In this document: piece by piece, positions 48,873 through 55,481 of the stretch
How positions within the stretch are numbered: position 1 is the first letter of the stretch
Layout: each line of letters starts with the position of its first letter
IMG/VR virus record: IMGVR_UViG_3300045970_000182
Coordinates: 1 to 56,874 of that record
Origin: a virus
Strand: one strand, 5' to 3'
DNA length: 56,874 nucleotides
Position numbers and translations under genes: made by a program
The notes under the pieces: model-generated
What the model was told of the DNA's origin: nothing
The model's input: the letters and a program-made list of their open reading frames with translations, nothing else
Databases searched by the model: none

Positions 48873-49142
48873 CTATCCTATAAGTGCAGCAACTAACAAA
48901 AACTCTTTTACCATTTCTAAATCTTCATTGATTTGTGGTAATAGTTCTTTTGCTGCTCCTGTTTTACCGCGGCGGGCATCAACCTCAGCCTTTGATAATA
49001 ATGTTACCTCTTTTTGCATATTTTTGATAAGGTGTACGACATCTCTACTGTTAGCAAGTTTTCTACTTTTGCTTAAAAGATATGTTTCTATCTCAGCCCA
49101 ATCTGTGCTACTCTTTATCTTTTTATTTAAAATCTCGCTCAT
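48873..49142 (-). CDS. Small helical protein between two holin-like genes, 89 aa
   Basis: A charged helical product without membrane span (MSEILNKKIKSSTDWAEI onward). It overlaps the upstream holin-like gene by 20 nt and ends three bases before the next, so all three form one unit. It could be a holin regulator, which is inference from position. Confidence 0.5.
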   Translation of the reverse strand: MSEILNKKIKSSTDWAEIETYLLSKSRKLANSRDVVHLIKNMQKEVTLLSKAEVDARRGKTGAAKELLPQINEDLEMVKEFLLVAALIG

Positions 49143-49782
49143 AAATCTTTAATGCTAAACTTCGTGTCAATTCTCTAATCTGGGATATTTCTGGAGGAGT
49201 CGGTGCCCTTGATGTAATAACATTTACTACACCGCTGAACATACCATAAAACGGTGGTATGCCATTAGAACAAACAGTATGGGCAAACGGTATTGTAGCA
49301 GGATTTACAATAGCGTCAATAGAGTCGGCATACGGATGGCAAACAAACTCGCCATTTATTAAATCAACCATTCTTGCATTATTAACGGTATCGTTATTGA
49401 ATAACGGTAGTTCTCCGACCACATTTGTATTGCTATTATTATATAAATCTCTTAAGCCTGAGTTGTCTGTATTACGATATAATATATGCCGGGTGTTTCT
49501 ATTAAAATCTACCGTGGCTATAACAACGCCTACTATTAAATCTGATCGAGATACAATCAACTCGATCTCAGCCTTTGTCTCAGTCGATAACGAATACACT
49601 GGCGCTGTATATTGTCCAATCCTAGGATATTTTGTAAATTCGTGTAAATATTCTCTTGTTTCGTATAGTGCAACCGAAACACCTATCAACAATAAGAATA
49701 CAAATAGCTGTGCTATTTTATTCCATGTTAATGCTTTTAAAAATCGCTGAACTAACGATATATTTTCGCCTATACCTGCCAT
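49123..49782 (-). CDS. t: T4-type holin-like protein, copy 2
   Basis: From ATG 49782 (MAGIGENISLVQRFLKAL; GGGGGTAAT upstream) the 219-residue product matches T4 gpT (218 aa) in length and layout: cytoplasmic helix 1-24, span IAQLFVFLLLIGVSVALY (about 25-42), periplasmic domain with AHTVCSNGIPPFYGMFSGV then VNVITSRAPTPPEIS. In T4 this domain senses RI to cause lysis inhibition. Copy 1 is a divergent paralogue, so this phage may have a holin/antiholin or heteromeric pair. A late-type box lies at 49819-49826. Confidence 0.65.
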   Translation of the reverse strand: MAGIGENISLVQRFLKALTWNKIAQLFVFLLLIGVSVALYETREYLHEFTKYPRIGQYTAPVYSLSTETKAEIELIVSRSDLIVGVVIATVDFNRNTRHILYRNTDNSGLRDLYNNSNTNVVGELPLFNNDTVNNARMVDLINGEFVCHPYADSIDAIVNPATIPFAHTVCSNGIPPFYGMFSGVVNVITSRAPTPPEISQIRELTRSLALKIYERDFK

Positions 49783-49818
49783 ATTACCCCCAATGATACA
49801 GCATGTGCTTATCATCAA

Positions 49819-49826
49819 TATTTATC
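49819..49826 (-). promoter_or_regulatory. Late-promoter-like box GATAAATA before the holin gene
   Basis: GATAAATATTGATG on the minus strand about 37 nt before ATG 49782. Late expression fits a holin. Confidence 0.55.
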
Positions 49827-49858
49827 GGGTTATAATGAAACAGTTAGTATGTATTTAA

Positions 49859-49933
49859 TGGTGCCCATTCCGAGAATCGAACTCGGGATCTCCTCTTTAC
49901 CAAAGAGGTGCTTTACCACTGAGCCAAACGGGC
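49859..49933 (-). tRNA. tRNA-Thr (anticodon GGU)
   Basis: 75 nt with encoded CCA. Acceptor GCCCGTT/AATGGGC, D arm TGGCTCAGTGGTAAAGC, anticodon stem CCTCT/AGAGG around TTGGTAA (GGU), T arm CCGAG-TTCGATT-CTCGG. Confidence 0.9.
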
Positions 49934-50018
49934 AAAATAGAGTAGGTATACTGTTTTGATAGTATATCTGGCCGAAGGATCTTGTTCTAAGATACACTCC
50001 CGGCATACTCTGTATTTA

Positions 50019-50219
50019 TTATTCTACCAGAGCAAGTGGGTCTTTATTCCGCAAGTTAGGTGCTTTAGCCTTTAACGATTGCCGGCGGGCTGCTTCTTCT
50101 GCCAACTCGCCCTGGATCATCAACGACTTGTAAAACGACCTATCTTCATTAGACTTACATAACAGTGCAATCTCTGTTTTTGCACGCTTCGAAAGTCTAA
50201 AATTCTTATCTGGGTTCAT
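50019..50219 (-). CDS. Small hypothetical protein, 66 aa
   Basis: Basic helical product (MNPDKNFRLSKRAKTEIALL). The start overlaps the stop of the upstream gene by 4 nt. Unknown function. Confidence 0.5.
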   Translation of the reverse strand: MNPDKNFRLSKRAKTEIALLCKSNEDRSFYKSLMIQGELAEEAARRQSLKAKAPNLRNKDPLALVE

Positions 50220-50584
50220 ATATCTTTTCTTTCATTTGTTTCGCGTCTGTCGCGTTGATTAACATTTCTTCTTACCGAGCCGATTTGCTCTTTAAGCGAC
50301 CTTGATTTTTTATCGTTTGCATCTTGTCTCTTATTAAGCCCTAATATAGCATTTTGCATCTCGTTTAGTCTACCGGTGCCAGATGACGATTGCAAACGAT
50401 TTCTTGTTAGACTTTCTGCTACAATAATAACAATGGTTGCCTCTTTAGGGATAAAAATGCGAGATCTTACAACCCATTCTTCACCTTCTATAATAACTGT
50501 ATCACCGGGTGATGGAGGTATAAGGTCCTCTTCACTATTCCAGTATAGTTTATTTCCATATTCGTCTTCGTAATCTATTTTCAT
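50216..50584 (-). CDS. Hypothetical protein, 122 aa
   Basis: The N-terminal half is beta-rich, SH3-like (LIPPSPGDTVIIEGEEWVVR), and the C-terminal half is a charged coiled-coil with many Arg/Asn. Unknown function. Forms an operon with the 50019 gene. Confidence 0.5.
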   Translation of the reverse strand: MKIDYEDEYGNKLYWNSEEDLIPPSPGDTVIIEGEEWVVRSRIFIPKEATIVIIVAESLTRNRLQSSSGTGRLNEMQNAILGLNKRQDANDKKSRSLKEQIGSVRRNVNQRDRRETNERKDI

Positions 50585-50869
50585 ATTGTATTTATATAAA
50601 AGTTAGGTGAGTGTCTTGCTAACCGGTCATCATAGCTACCAAGCGTGACTCAACCGGTTTGCCAGACCTATCACACTATACGTTATATTTCTCTATATAA
50701 CTTCTCTGTCCATTTTCCCAACACCCGGGAGGAGATAACGTAAGATAGGAAAGCGGCCCTGACAGTTTATCGACCTGCTGCTGCATATCCACCGGCGTAT
50801 CTCTTTCTTGACTGCCCAAATTACCTAATAACCATAAAATAGTGCTATGCTGATAAGGCGATGACCACA
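50585..50869 (-). other. Region without clear gene
   Basis: No convincing CDS. A minus-strand frame (50676-50870) can be read but has no good start or ribosome site, and its product is unlike neighbouring proteins. Inverted repeats around 50625-50660 (AACCGGT and ACCGGTT, 23 bases apart) hint at structure. It may be the 3' part of the structured segment at 50870-51056. Confidence 0.3.
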
Positions 50870-51056
50870 ATGTATTTACAGAGACTTAACTCCAACCCAT
50901 CCGTAATAGATAGGGCGCTACATTCTTCACTAACGGGTATTAAGCGACACCCGGTATGCCTCCATGAGCATACTACCTTCCGCTGTATCGGACGGAATCC
51001 GGCCAGCTACTGCCCCTGGCAGGGATTGAGGCACATAGAAGTGTACCATCCTCAAG
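50870..51056 (-). ncRNA. Candidate structured RNA downstream of the AbrB-like gene
   Basis: Consecutive hairpins on the minus strand: GGTACA/TGTGCC flanked by TTGA/TCAA, CTGCC-AGG-GGCAG, TATGC..GCATA, and CGGGT/ACCCG. Little coding potential on either strand. GC content is visibly higher than in flanking genes. It could be a 3' UTR element or a free RNA; no promoter was found. Confidence 0.35.
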
Positions 51057-51245
51057 TCATTTATGCAACTCTGCTTGTCGTTTCTCCCACGACAGGTTAA
51101 ACACAGTGCATGTATCATTATCACCAACTACAAAGTCGAGCTCGTCGCCTTCCAGCCACCCCACTTGTTCTAGCATTTCTTTAGGAAATGGTAAAACTGA
51201 GTTTCCTTCAGCATCTTCTTCAACTGTAACTGTCCATGTATTCAT
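51057..51245 (-). CDS. AbrB/MazE-type DNA-binding-like small protein
   Basis: The 62-residue product, WTVTVEEDAEGNSVLPFP then EMLEQVGWLEGDELDF, matches the swapped-hairpin AbrB/MazE pattern (beta strand, V-L-x-x-P-x-E, helix, G-W-x-x-G-D-x-L). These are dimeric DNA-binding repressors or antitoxins. No toxin gene is next to it, so it may be a transcription regulator or an antitoxin against a host toxin. Confidence 0.6.
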   Translation of the reverse strand: MNTWTVTVEEDAEGNSVLPFPKEMLEQVGWLEGDELDFVVGDNDTCTVFNLSWEKRQAELHK

Positions 51246-51246
51246 A

Positions 51247-51639
51247 TTATCTTTCTAAAACTGTATATGGTTTCTTTGTTTTTCTTGCGTAGCGTATTGT
51301 TGTCCAGGAACCGCTACGCCACTGTTCTTCATTTGTTAATGGGGCGCCGATTAAATATTCCGAATCGTCGACAATATCTTTATCTCTATTTATATACGAT
51401 CCCGGAACACGATGTTCGTCACCTTGCTTAAATGCTTGTGTATATGGCAACTCTGGCGGGTGTATCACAATATATACATCTGGAAAGAACTCCCGCACTA
51501 TATCATGTGCATCAGAATCAGCGCCTTTGCAATCACCGTGATGAAATTCAGTTAGACCAAGTTCAAACAACTTAAGAACAAACTGCTCTTTTTGGTGTTG
51601 AGTCATCCCCTCGCGTGTGCCTGTAAAACCTATTATCAT
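51247..51639 (-). CDS. SLOG-superfamily Rossmann-fold protein
   Basis: The sequence IGFTGTREGMTQHQKEQF with FHHGDCKGADSDAHDIV is the typical SLOG/DprA-like nucleotide-binding core (G-T-R-x-G..G-D-C-x-G-A-D). Later come YINRDKDIVDDSEYLIGAPL and SGSWTTIRYA. SLOG proteins bind nucleotide second messengers or NAD derivatives in defence systems and in YpsA-like proteins. In a phage it might act as a sponge or processing enzyme for such signals. It overlaps denV by 4 nt. Confidence 0.7.
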   Translation of the reverse strand: MIIGFTGTREGMTQHQKEQFVLKLFELGLTEFHHGDCKGADSDAHDIVREFFPDVYIVIHPPELPYTQAFKQGDEHRVPGSYINRDKDIVDDSEYLIGAPLTNEEQWRSGSWTTIRYARKTKKPYTVLER

Positions 51640-52085
51640 TTGTAGTTTCCGTAAAATTCTTGTGTTAGTTTTTTACCGTTATATTTATACCACCCGGGCT
51701 TCTCACTAATGCGAGTAACGATTCTCTCTACATTAACACTTATTTCTTGTTTGTCTGGTTGCCAACTGCTAATATTAAACATTGGCGGAATATCTTCCAT
51801 AAACTGATAAAACGTACCTGTTTTAGATAGGCTGTATGATCGCTTTAATAGTTCATTAGATAAATCTGCATACCTATCAGTAAGAAACTGCATCTTATTA
51901 TAAAAAAAGGTAACATGCCCTTTGTTCAGTGTATATCTTATAGGAATATTCTTTAAAATATCAGTCGGTGTTCTTGTCCTGAGAGATCTTCTAAGTGCTG
52001 CGGGCACCATCTTGATCTCTCGCCATTCTGCAAATAAATGCTGGTCTGCGAGATTTCCTACAGGGACTAAGTTAATGCGTGTCAT
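51636..52085 (-). CDS. denV: DenV pyrimidine-dimer DNA glycosylase (T4 endonuclease V)
   Basis: T4 D enV-type repair enzyme cleaves the glycosylic bond of UV dimers and nicks the DNA. The N-terminus MTRINLVPVGNLADQHLF is almost identical in layout to the T4 protein, including catalytic Thr2 and Glu23 (AEWRE). It continues NKGHVTFFYNKMQFL, LLKRSYSLSK and GWYKYNGKKL, all equivalent to T4. Length 149 aa (T4: 138). Confidence 0.95.
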   Translation of the reverse strand: MTRINLVPVGNLADQHLFAEWREIKMVPAALRRSLRTRTPTDILKNIPIRYTLNKGHVTFFYNKMQFLTDRYADLSNELLKRSYSLSKTGTFYQFMEDIPPMFNISSWQPDKQEISVNVERIVTRISEKPGWYKYNGKKLTQEFYGNYK

Positions 52086-52097
52086 AATATTATAAGT

Positions 52098-52172
52098 TGG
52101 TGCCCTGTGTCGGAATCGAACCGACGAATAAAAGTTTTAGAGGCTTCGGATCTACCATTGATCTAACAGGGC
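52098..52172 (-). tRNA. Amber-reading tRNA (anticodon CUA)
   Basis: 75 nt with encoded CCA. Acceptor GCCCTGT/ACAGGGC, D arm GATC-AATGGTA-GATC, anticodon stem GAAG/CTTT around CCTCTAAAA, so positions 34-36 are CUA and read UAG. Pair 31-39 is C.A as in the Ser tRNA here. T arm GTCGG-TTCGATT-CCGAC. It is a plausible nonsense-suppressor tRNA. Amino acid identity cannot be told from sequence. Confidence 0.78.
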
Positions 52173-52207
52173 ACGTCTTCATATTATATAAACATTATTG
52201 CTAATCG

Positions 52208-52528
52208 TCAACCGGTGTGTTTATATAAGTTCCATTTAGCAAATACCGCACGCTCTTTATTTGTAAAGATAGGTCGTGTGCATATAGCTGTATGGCCAAG
52301 GTCGTTGTCAGGCTCAAAAAACATGCAAAAATCAATGCCTTTTAGCTCTAATATCCGCGCTTTGCGATACAGGTCTGCCTCATTATATGCGTGTAAAAGA
52401 ATGAGGCTTGCTGTTTTACCCGGATGCTTAAACTTCAATCCAGCCTCATATGTTGCGTGACCAAGCTGCACTATTTTCTGTTCAGGTGTCATGTCGTCCC
52501 TGATGAAAGTGTAAATGTATGGATTCAT
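52208..52528 (-). CDS. Pth2-like protein, second copy
   Basis: The 106-residue product YIYTFIRDDMTPEQKIVQLGHATYEAG keeps the P-x-x-K-x-x-Q-x-x-H-A pattern of peptidyl-tRNA hydrolase 2, and ends with FFEPDNDLGHTAICTRPI and WNLYK, resembling the phage branch of the family. It is diverged from the 47404 protein, so the two may act on different substrates. Its function may be RNA-binding without hydrolysis. It overlaps the next gene by 4 nt. Confidence 0.65.
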   Translation of the reverse strand: MNPYIYTFIRDDMTPEQKIVQLGHATYEAGLKFKHPGKTASLILLHAYNEADLYRKARILELKGIDFCMFFEPDNDLGHTAICTRPIFTNKERAVFAKWNLYKHTG

Positions 52529-52893
52529 GCTAATAGATCTCTCAGTTGTTTCATAAGCTCAGGCGTAAAAGTTATTCCAAACTTTTTGTTTAACCATTTA
52601 ATACGATCCGCCAACTCGAGCGCTCGTGTTGCTATTCTTGTTGCAGATTCACCAGCATAGATGGTAGGTTCGCGCAATGTCCAATAGGCTTCGTGTTTAG
52701 CTTTATCGAATGATTGCCATTCTGTAAAACCGTTTGATAACTTACTTTGTTTTTGTATTGGGCTAAAACCGCGTTTAAGGTCGAATCCCCTGAGCACATT
52801 GTATAAAATGTGATCTTGTGCTGTGCGAGATGGAATAGTTTTCCATGCAGCAGCTAAATTTAAATACTCTTCTTTATTGATAATGAAATTCAT
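52525..52893 (-). CDS. Hypothetical protein, 122 aa
   Basis: A basic helical product (MNFIINKEEYLNLAAAWK; HILYNVLRGFDLKRGF). Similar small proteins lie near lysis genes in T4-like phages; no family is recognised. It forms a unit with the Pth2-like gene. Confidence 0.5.
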   Translation of the reverse strand: MNFIINKEEYLNLAAAWKTIPSRTAQDHILYNVLRGFDLKRGFSPIQKQSKLSNGFTEWQSFDKAKHEAYWTLREPTIYAGESATRIATRALELADRIKWLNKKFGITFTPELMKQLRDLLA

Positions 52894-53071
52894 GATTGTT
52901 GTCCTTTATAAAATATAATCATTTGTTTGTTTTCTAACCTTACATTGATTTATTTTATGGACTTCTGTTTAATACCTACATCATTTTGGCTCTCCTTTAG
53001 TTAAGTTAAGTATTTATACTATATGTATGATTAACTATAGCAGTTTTGATTCGAATTAGCAACCGGATTTA

Positions 53072-53138
53072 GATAAATAAGTGTAGTTCGCGATACTCGA
53101 CATATCCAACTACTCTAACGCTTATAAGGAGCATCAGC
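53072..53138 (+). promoter_or_regulatory. Late promoter plus conserved hairpin leader of GIY-YIG gene (copy B)
   Basis: GATAAATA at 53072-53079, hairpin GTAGTT/AACTAC (53083-53113) with inner stem GATA/TATC, and TTATAAGGAGCA. Nearly identical to copy A at 32176, but the inner stem differs with pairing preserved, which is covariation. It controls the endonuclease at 53139. Confidence 0.72.
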
Positions 53139-53774
53139 ATGTCTATTTATACACAGTCATCTTTTAAACCTACATATCTATATATTAAACAGCATTCTAT
53201 TACAGGCAAACTCTACTTCGGCAAAACTATAAAAAACCATGATAAAATGTTAAGCTATTTAGGATCTGGAAAATATTGGACAAATCATATCACAGAACAC
53301 GGAAAGCAACACACAGAAACACTCTGGTATTGCCTTTATTATGAAGAAGTAGAATGCAGTAATTTTGCCCTGGCATTCTCTAAAAACCAATCTATTGTAG
53401 GATCGTCTGAATGGGCAAACCTTAAAGAAGAAAATGGGGCTACCGGTGGGCATAATGGGAAAGATCAATCAGGTAAAAATAATCATTTCTATGGAAAACA
53501 TCACACAACAGAGACCAAAGGTAAAATTGCAGAATCTATAAGAAATATGCCAGATGATTATAGAAAGAAGTTGTCTGATTCGAGTACGGGCAGAAAACAC
53601 ACCTACGAAACTAAACAGAAGATGTCGGAATCTCACACTGGCCGAACAGGCTACTGGAAGGGTAAAACTAAGTCGGACGACTTTAAAAGTACAGTGAGTG
53701 CTACATTAAAAGGTAGACCAAAGACCGAAGAACATAAGGCAAAAATATCGGCAGCTAAGAAGAAACAGCCATAA
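53139..53774 (+). CDS. GIY-YIG homing endonuclease with NUMOD3 repeats
   Basis: The N-terminus has YLYIKQHSITGKLYFGKT followed by SYLGSGKYWTNHI, a GIY-YIG fold. A candidate Glu lies in WANLKEENG. Three or four NUMOD3-like repeats follow (NNHFYGKHHTTETKGKIAES, STGRKHTYETKQKMSES, GRPKTEEHKAKIS). Related in leader and N-terminus to the 32242 gene, so the two probably stem from one mobile ancestor. Ends at an intrinsic terminator. Confidence 0.85.
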   Translation: MSIYTQSSFKPTYLYIKQHSITGKLYFGKTIKNHDKMLSYLGSGKYWTNHITEHGKQHTETLWYCLYYEEVECSNFALAFSKNQSIVGSSEWANLKEENGATGGHNGKDQSGKNNHFYGKHHTTETKGKIAESIRNMPDDYRKKLSDSSTGRKHTYETKQKMSESHTGRTGYWKGKTKSDDFKSTVSATLKGRPKTEEHKAKISAAKKKQP

Positions 53775-53775
53775 A

Positions 53776-53804
53776 AATAGGGCAGCATTGCCCTATTTAT
53801 TAGC
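53776..53804 (+). terminator. Intrinsic terminator after the 53139 endonuclease gene
   Basis: AAATAGGGCA-GCAT-TGCCCTATTT followed by ATTAG. It lies between convergent genes and could serve both. Confidence 0.8.
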
Positions 53805-53817
53805 TAATATAGGTTAT

Positions 53818-54279
53818 TTAAAAACTATATTTTGCACCAACAGAGACCATATTTCCGTTTAGATACTTAACACGCTCTTGACCCATTTGGTAAGCATAAT
53901 CTGCTACCAAACTAACTTTCTTTGTTAGTGGATAAGATACACCTGCACCAACCAATGCTGCATAACCGTCATCACCGACGCTCGAATCAAGATATGCTGC
54001 GCCAGCTTTACCTGCGAAGGTAAATCCTGCCAACTTCATAACTTCATAAGAACCAACCACGCTGTAACGGTTTAAGTTTGCTACACCATTCGTTGTACGG
54101 TCAAACGCAACTTCTGCACCAACTTTTCCATATTGTTGGCCAAGAGTAACACCGGCGGTATTAAGACCGACGTTTGTTGTATCAACTCCACCAATGCGAC
54201 CACCGCGAATGCCGATGTCCATTGCCGAGGCTGCTGCTACAGATGCTGCCAAAACTGCCATAATTACTAATTTTTTCAT
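53818..54279 (-). CDS. Outer-membrane beta-barrel (OmpX/Opa-like) protein
   Basis: MKKLVIMAVLAASVAAASA is a Sec signal cut after ASA. The mature ~134 residues alternate hydrophobic and polar residues in about eight strands (VGAEVAFDRT, RYSVVGSYEVM, FTFAGKAGAAYL, VSLVADYAYQM) and end VSVGAKYSF, with the C-terminal Phe needed for Bam insertion. An 8-stranded barrel of this size matches OmpX/Opa-like host proteins. In a phage it could mask or replace a receptor to block superinfection. Convergent to the endonuclease. Confidence 0.75.
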   Translation of the reverse strand: MKKLVIMAVLAASVAAASAMDIGIRGGRIGGVDTTNVGLNTAGVTLGQQYGKVGAEVAFDRTTNGVANLNRYSVVGSYEVMKLAGFTFAGKAGAAYLDSSVGDDGYAALVGAGVSYPLTKKVSLVADYAYQMGQERVKYLNGNMVSVGAKYSF

Positions 54280-54374
54280 TGTATTTTCCTTTTATTTAAC
54301 ACTGTTTTACCAGCGAGTATATATTTATCTCAATCTGTATTATATAACACTAATATAGATTTGTCAAGTTTGGT

Positions 54375-54500
54375 TTAAGATAGGCCGAGGCGTTTCCAGT
54401 CTGAACGGATCTTCGTTTTCACACTATCCGGTAGGGTGACATAATCGAGGTCGTCTGCTGATTTGCTGCCAAGAGGATTGCTAATAAGTTTTTCAAATGT
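54375..54500 (-). pseudogene. Possible protein fragment or non-canonical-start ORF
   Basis: An open frame ending TAA at 54375 encodes a natural-looking C-terminal segment (FEKLISNPLGSKSADDLD; KTKIRSDWKRLGLS). AAAGGAG stands near its 5' end but no ATG, GTG or TTG is in frame there; another frame starts TTG with a signal-peptide-like MKNLLAILLAA-type sequence. It may be a decayed gene, a frameshifted small gene, or a gene with a rare start. Confidence 0.35.
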
Positions 54501-54579
54501 TACTCCTTTAAGTAAGCTAATATTTGGCTAACATTTGTTAAAAATATGTTACGGTTTTATTACAAGGTTTTTACAATGT

Positions 54580-54609
54580 AAAAAGAAAGGGGCCGAAGCC
54601 CCCTCTTTG
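54580..54609 (-). terminator. Intrinsic terminator at the end of the tmRNA gene
   Basis: On the minus strand AGAGGGGGC-TTCG-GCCCCTTTCT followed by TTTTACATT. GC-rich, with UUCG tetraloop. It lies about 45 nt after the tag stop codon. Confidence 0.88.
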
Positions 54610-54945
54610 ATTGGTTTGGTTACAAGGTCTTTCTACCTCGCGCTTTGTGTTTCTTAGGCAGCAATAGCGTAGTGAGTATCGTTTGCAGATATTCTGTTTT
54701 GCTTGATTTACAGTCATCGCCTACTGAGTTGCCTTTTTCAATATCTCACGCCATCGATTACCGGAGCAGCCCCATCAGAAACACTCTTTGGTCTATCCGA
54801 ACTTGTCCGTGAATCACGGAGAGTATTCTGGTGTACCAGCCCTGAGAGTTGATGTTATCGTATCTTCAAGAGTGTTTATGGTGGAGCTGGCGGGATTCGA
54901 ACCCGCGTCTGGCTTGCCTTTTCTCCAACGGAATTACAACTATCA
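54607..54945 (-). ncRNA. ssrA: Permuted two-piece tmRNA (ssrA)
   Basis: tmRNA rescues stalled ribosomes and tags the nascent protein for proteolysis. On the minus strand the order is swapped: first the acceptor piece with T arm (GCGGG-TTCGAAT-CCCGC) and CAGCTCCACCA ending at 54879, then a ~105 nt intervening segment, then the coding piece starting GGGGCTG at 54773. GGGGCUG pairs with CAGCUCC and keeps the G3-U70 pair recognised by alanyl-tRNA synthetase. AAACACTCTT and AAGAGTGTTT in the spacer extend the acceptor stem for processing. The tag frame GCA..TAA follows. CAACU/AGUUG can join the two pieces. Confidence 0.92.
54654..54686 (-). CDS. tmRNA proteolysis tag, ANDTHYAIAA
   Basis: Eleven codons from GCA (54684-54686) to TAA (54654-54656) encode ANDTHYAIAA. 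It keeps the E. coli-type A-N-D start and the A-A end needed by ClpXP; the middle differs from host tags such as ANDENYALAA. The resume codon GCA and surrounding CTGCAAACG are standard. No start codon is expected, as translation resumes from alanyl-tmRNA. Confidence 0.9.
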   Translation of the reverse strand, partial: ANDTHYAIAA

Positions 54946-54951
54946 ATCTAT

Positions 54952-54980
54952 ATTATATTATGTCACTAATATAAAATCAA
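54952..54980 (-). promoter_or_regulatory. Sigma-70 promoter for the tmRNA gene
   Basis: Minus strand TTGATT (54975-54980), 17-bp spacer, TATAAT (54952-54957). The predicted start, near 54945, is right at the first base able to pair with the coding piece. Confidence 0.8.
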
Positions 54981-55063
54981 CTATCCACGAATGCCGAGTA
55001 GAGCAGGAGGTGCATACACTCATGTATTTATTTTAATATTGAAATAAGTTAACTATAGCTTAA

Positions 55064-55255
55064 TCATTTTGTTCCAATGTGGCCTGTGCCCCATAATATT
55101 GCGATGACAGGAAGTGCGATATGTTCAAAAATCTCATACAATGCCCACAGAGTTAATCCTATCGCGAACCAGTTGCTTGTTGTTGCCTTCCTACTCAGCC
55201 AACCAAAGAACTGCCCGTGCCACTTACCTATATTTCTTGCGAATCTTACTATCAT
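55064..55255 (-). CDS. Small membrane protein, 63 aa
   Basis: A basic aromatic N-terminus (MIVRFARNIGKWHGQFFG) leads to one hydrophobic span (NWFAIGLTLWALYEIF, then ALPVIAILW). It lies downstream of spanins in the same orientation. Possibly a lysis or membrane-modifying protein. No family is recognised. Confidence 0.6.
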   Translation of the reverse strand: MIVRFARNIGKWHGQFFGWLSRKATTSNWFAIGLTLWALYEIFEHIALPVIAILWGTGHIGTK

Positions 55256-55264
55256 ATGTTTCCT

Positions 55265-55441
55265 TTAATCTATCTTTGTTACCATTTCTGTTGCATTTAT
55301 TGCAACTGAGCCACCGGGCTTATTCTGCTGGTCGAGTTTTACCGCCCATAATCCAAATGTTTTGACCCAAACAACAGGGCCCGAACATGCACGAACGAAC
55401 TTATAACCTACCGGTATTTTGCTGTATTGTATTTTCTTCAT
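55265..55441 (-). CDS. Small basic hypothetical protein, 58 aa
   Basis: ATG 55441 opens MKKIQYSKIPVGYKFVRACS and the frame ends TAA 55265. A short beta-type fold (GPVVWVKTFGLWAVKL) is likely. The weak AATATAGCT upstream makes the ribosome site unclear. It lies in the lysis cassette between the membrane protein and Rz1. Confidence 0.55.
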   Translation of the reverse strand: MKKIQYSKIPVGYKFVRACSGPVVWVKTFGLWAVKLDQQNKPGGSVAINATEMVTKID

Positions 55442-55481
55442 AGCTATATTATGTTATATTTACATCAAAAAATCAACTAAC

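Noticed and set aside
50676-50870. Minus-strand 64-aa ORF
   Set aside because: There is no ribosome site, the composition is unusual, and the flanking region looks structured rather than coding.
54788-55036. Plus-strand ORF across the tmRNA gene
   Set aside because: It is antisense to the tmRNA acceptor piece and promoter, so it is incidental.
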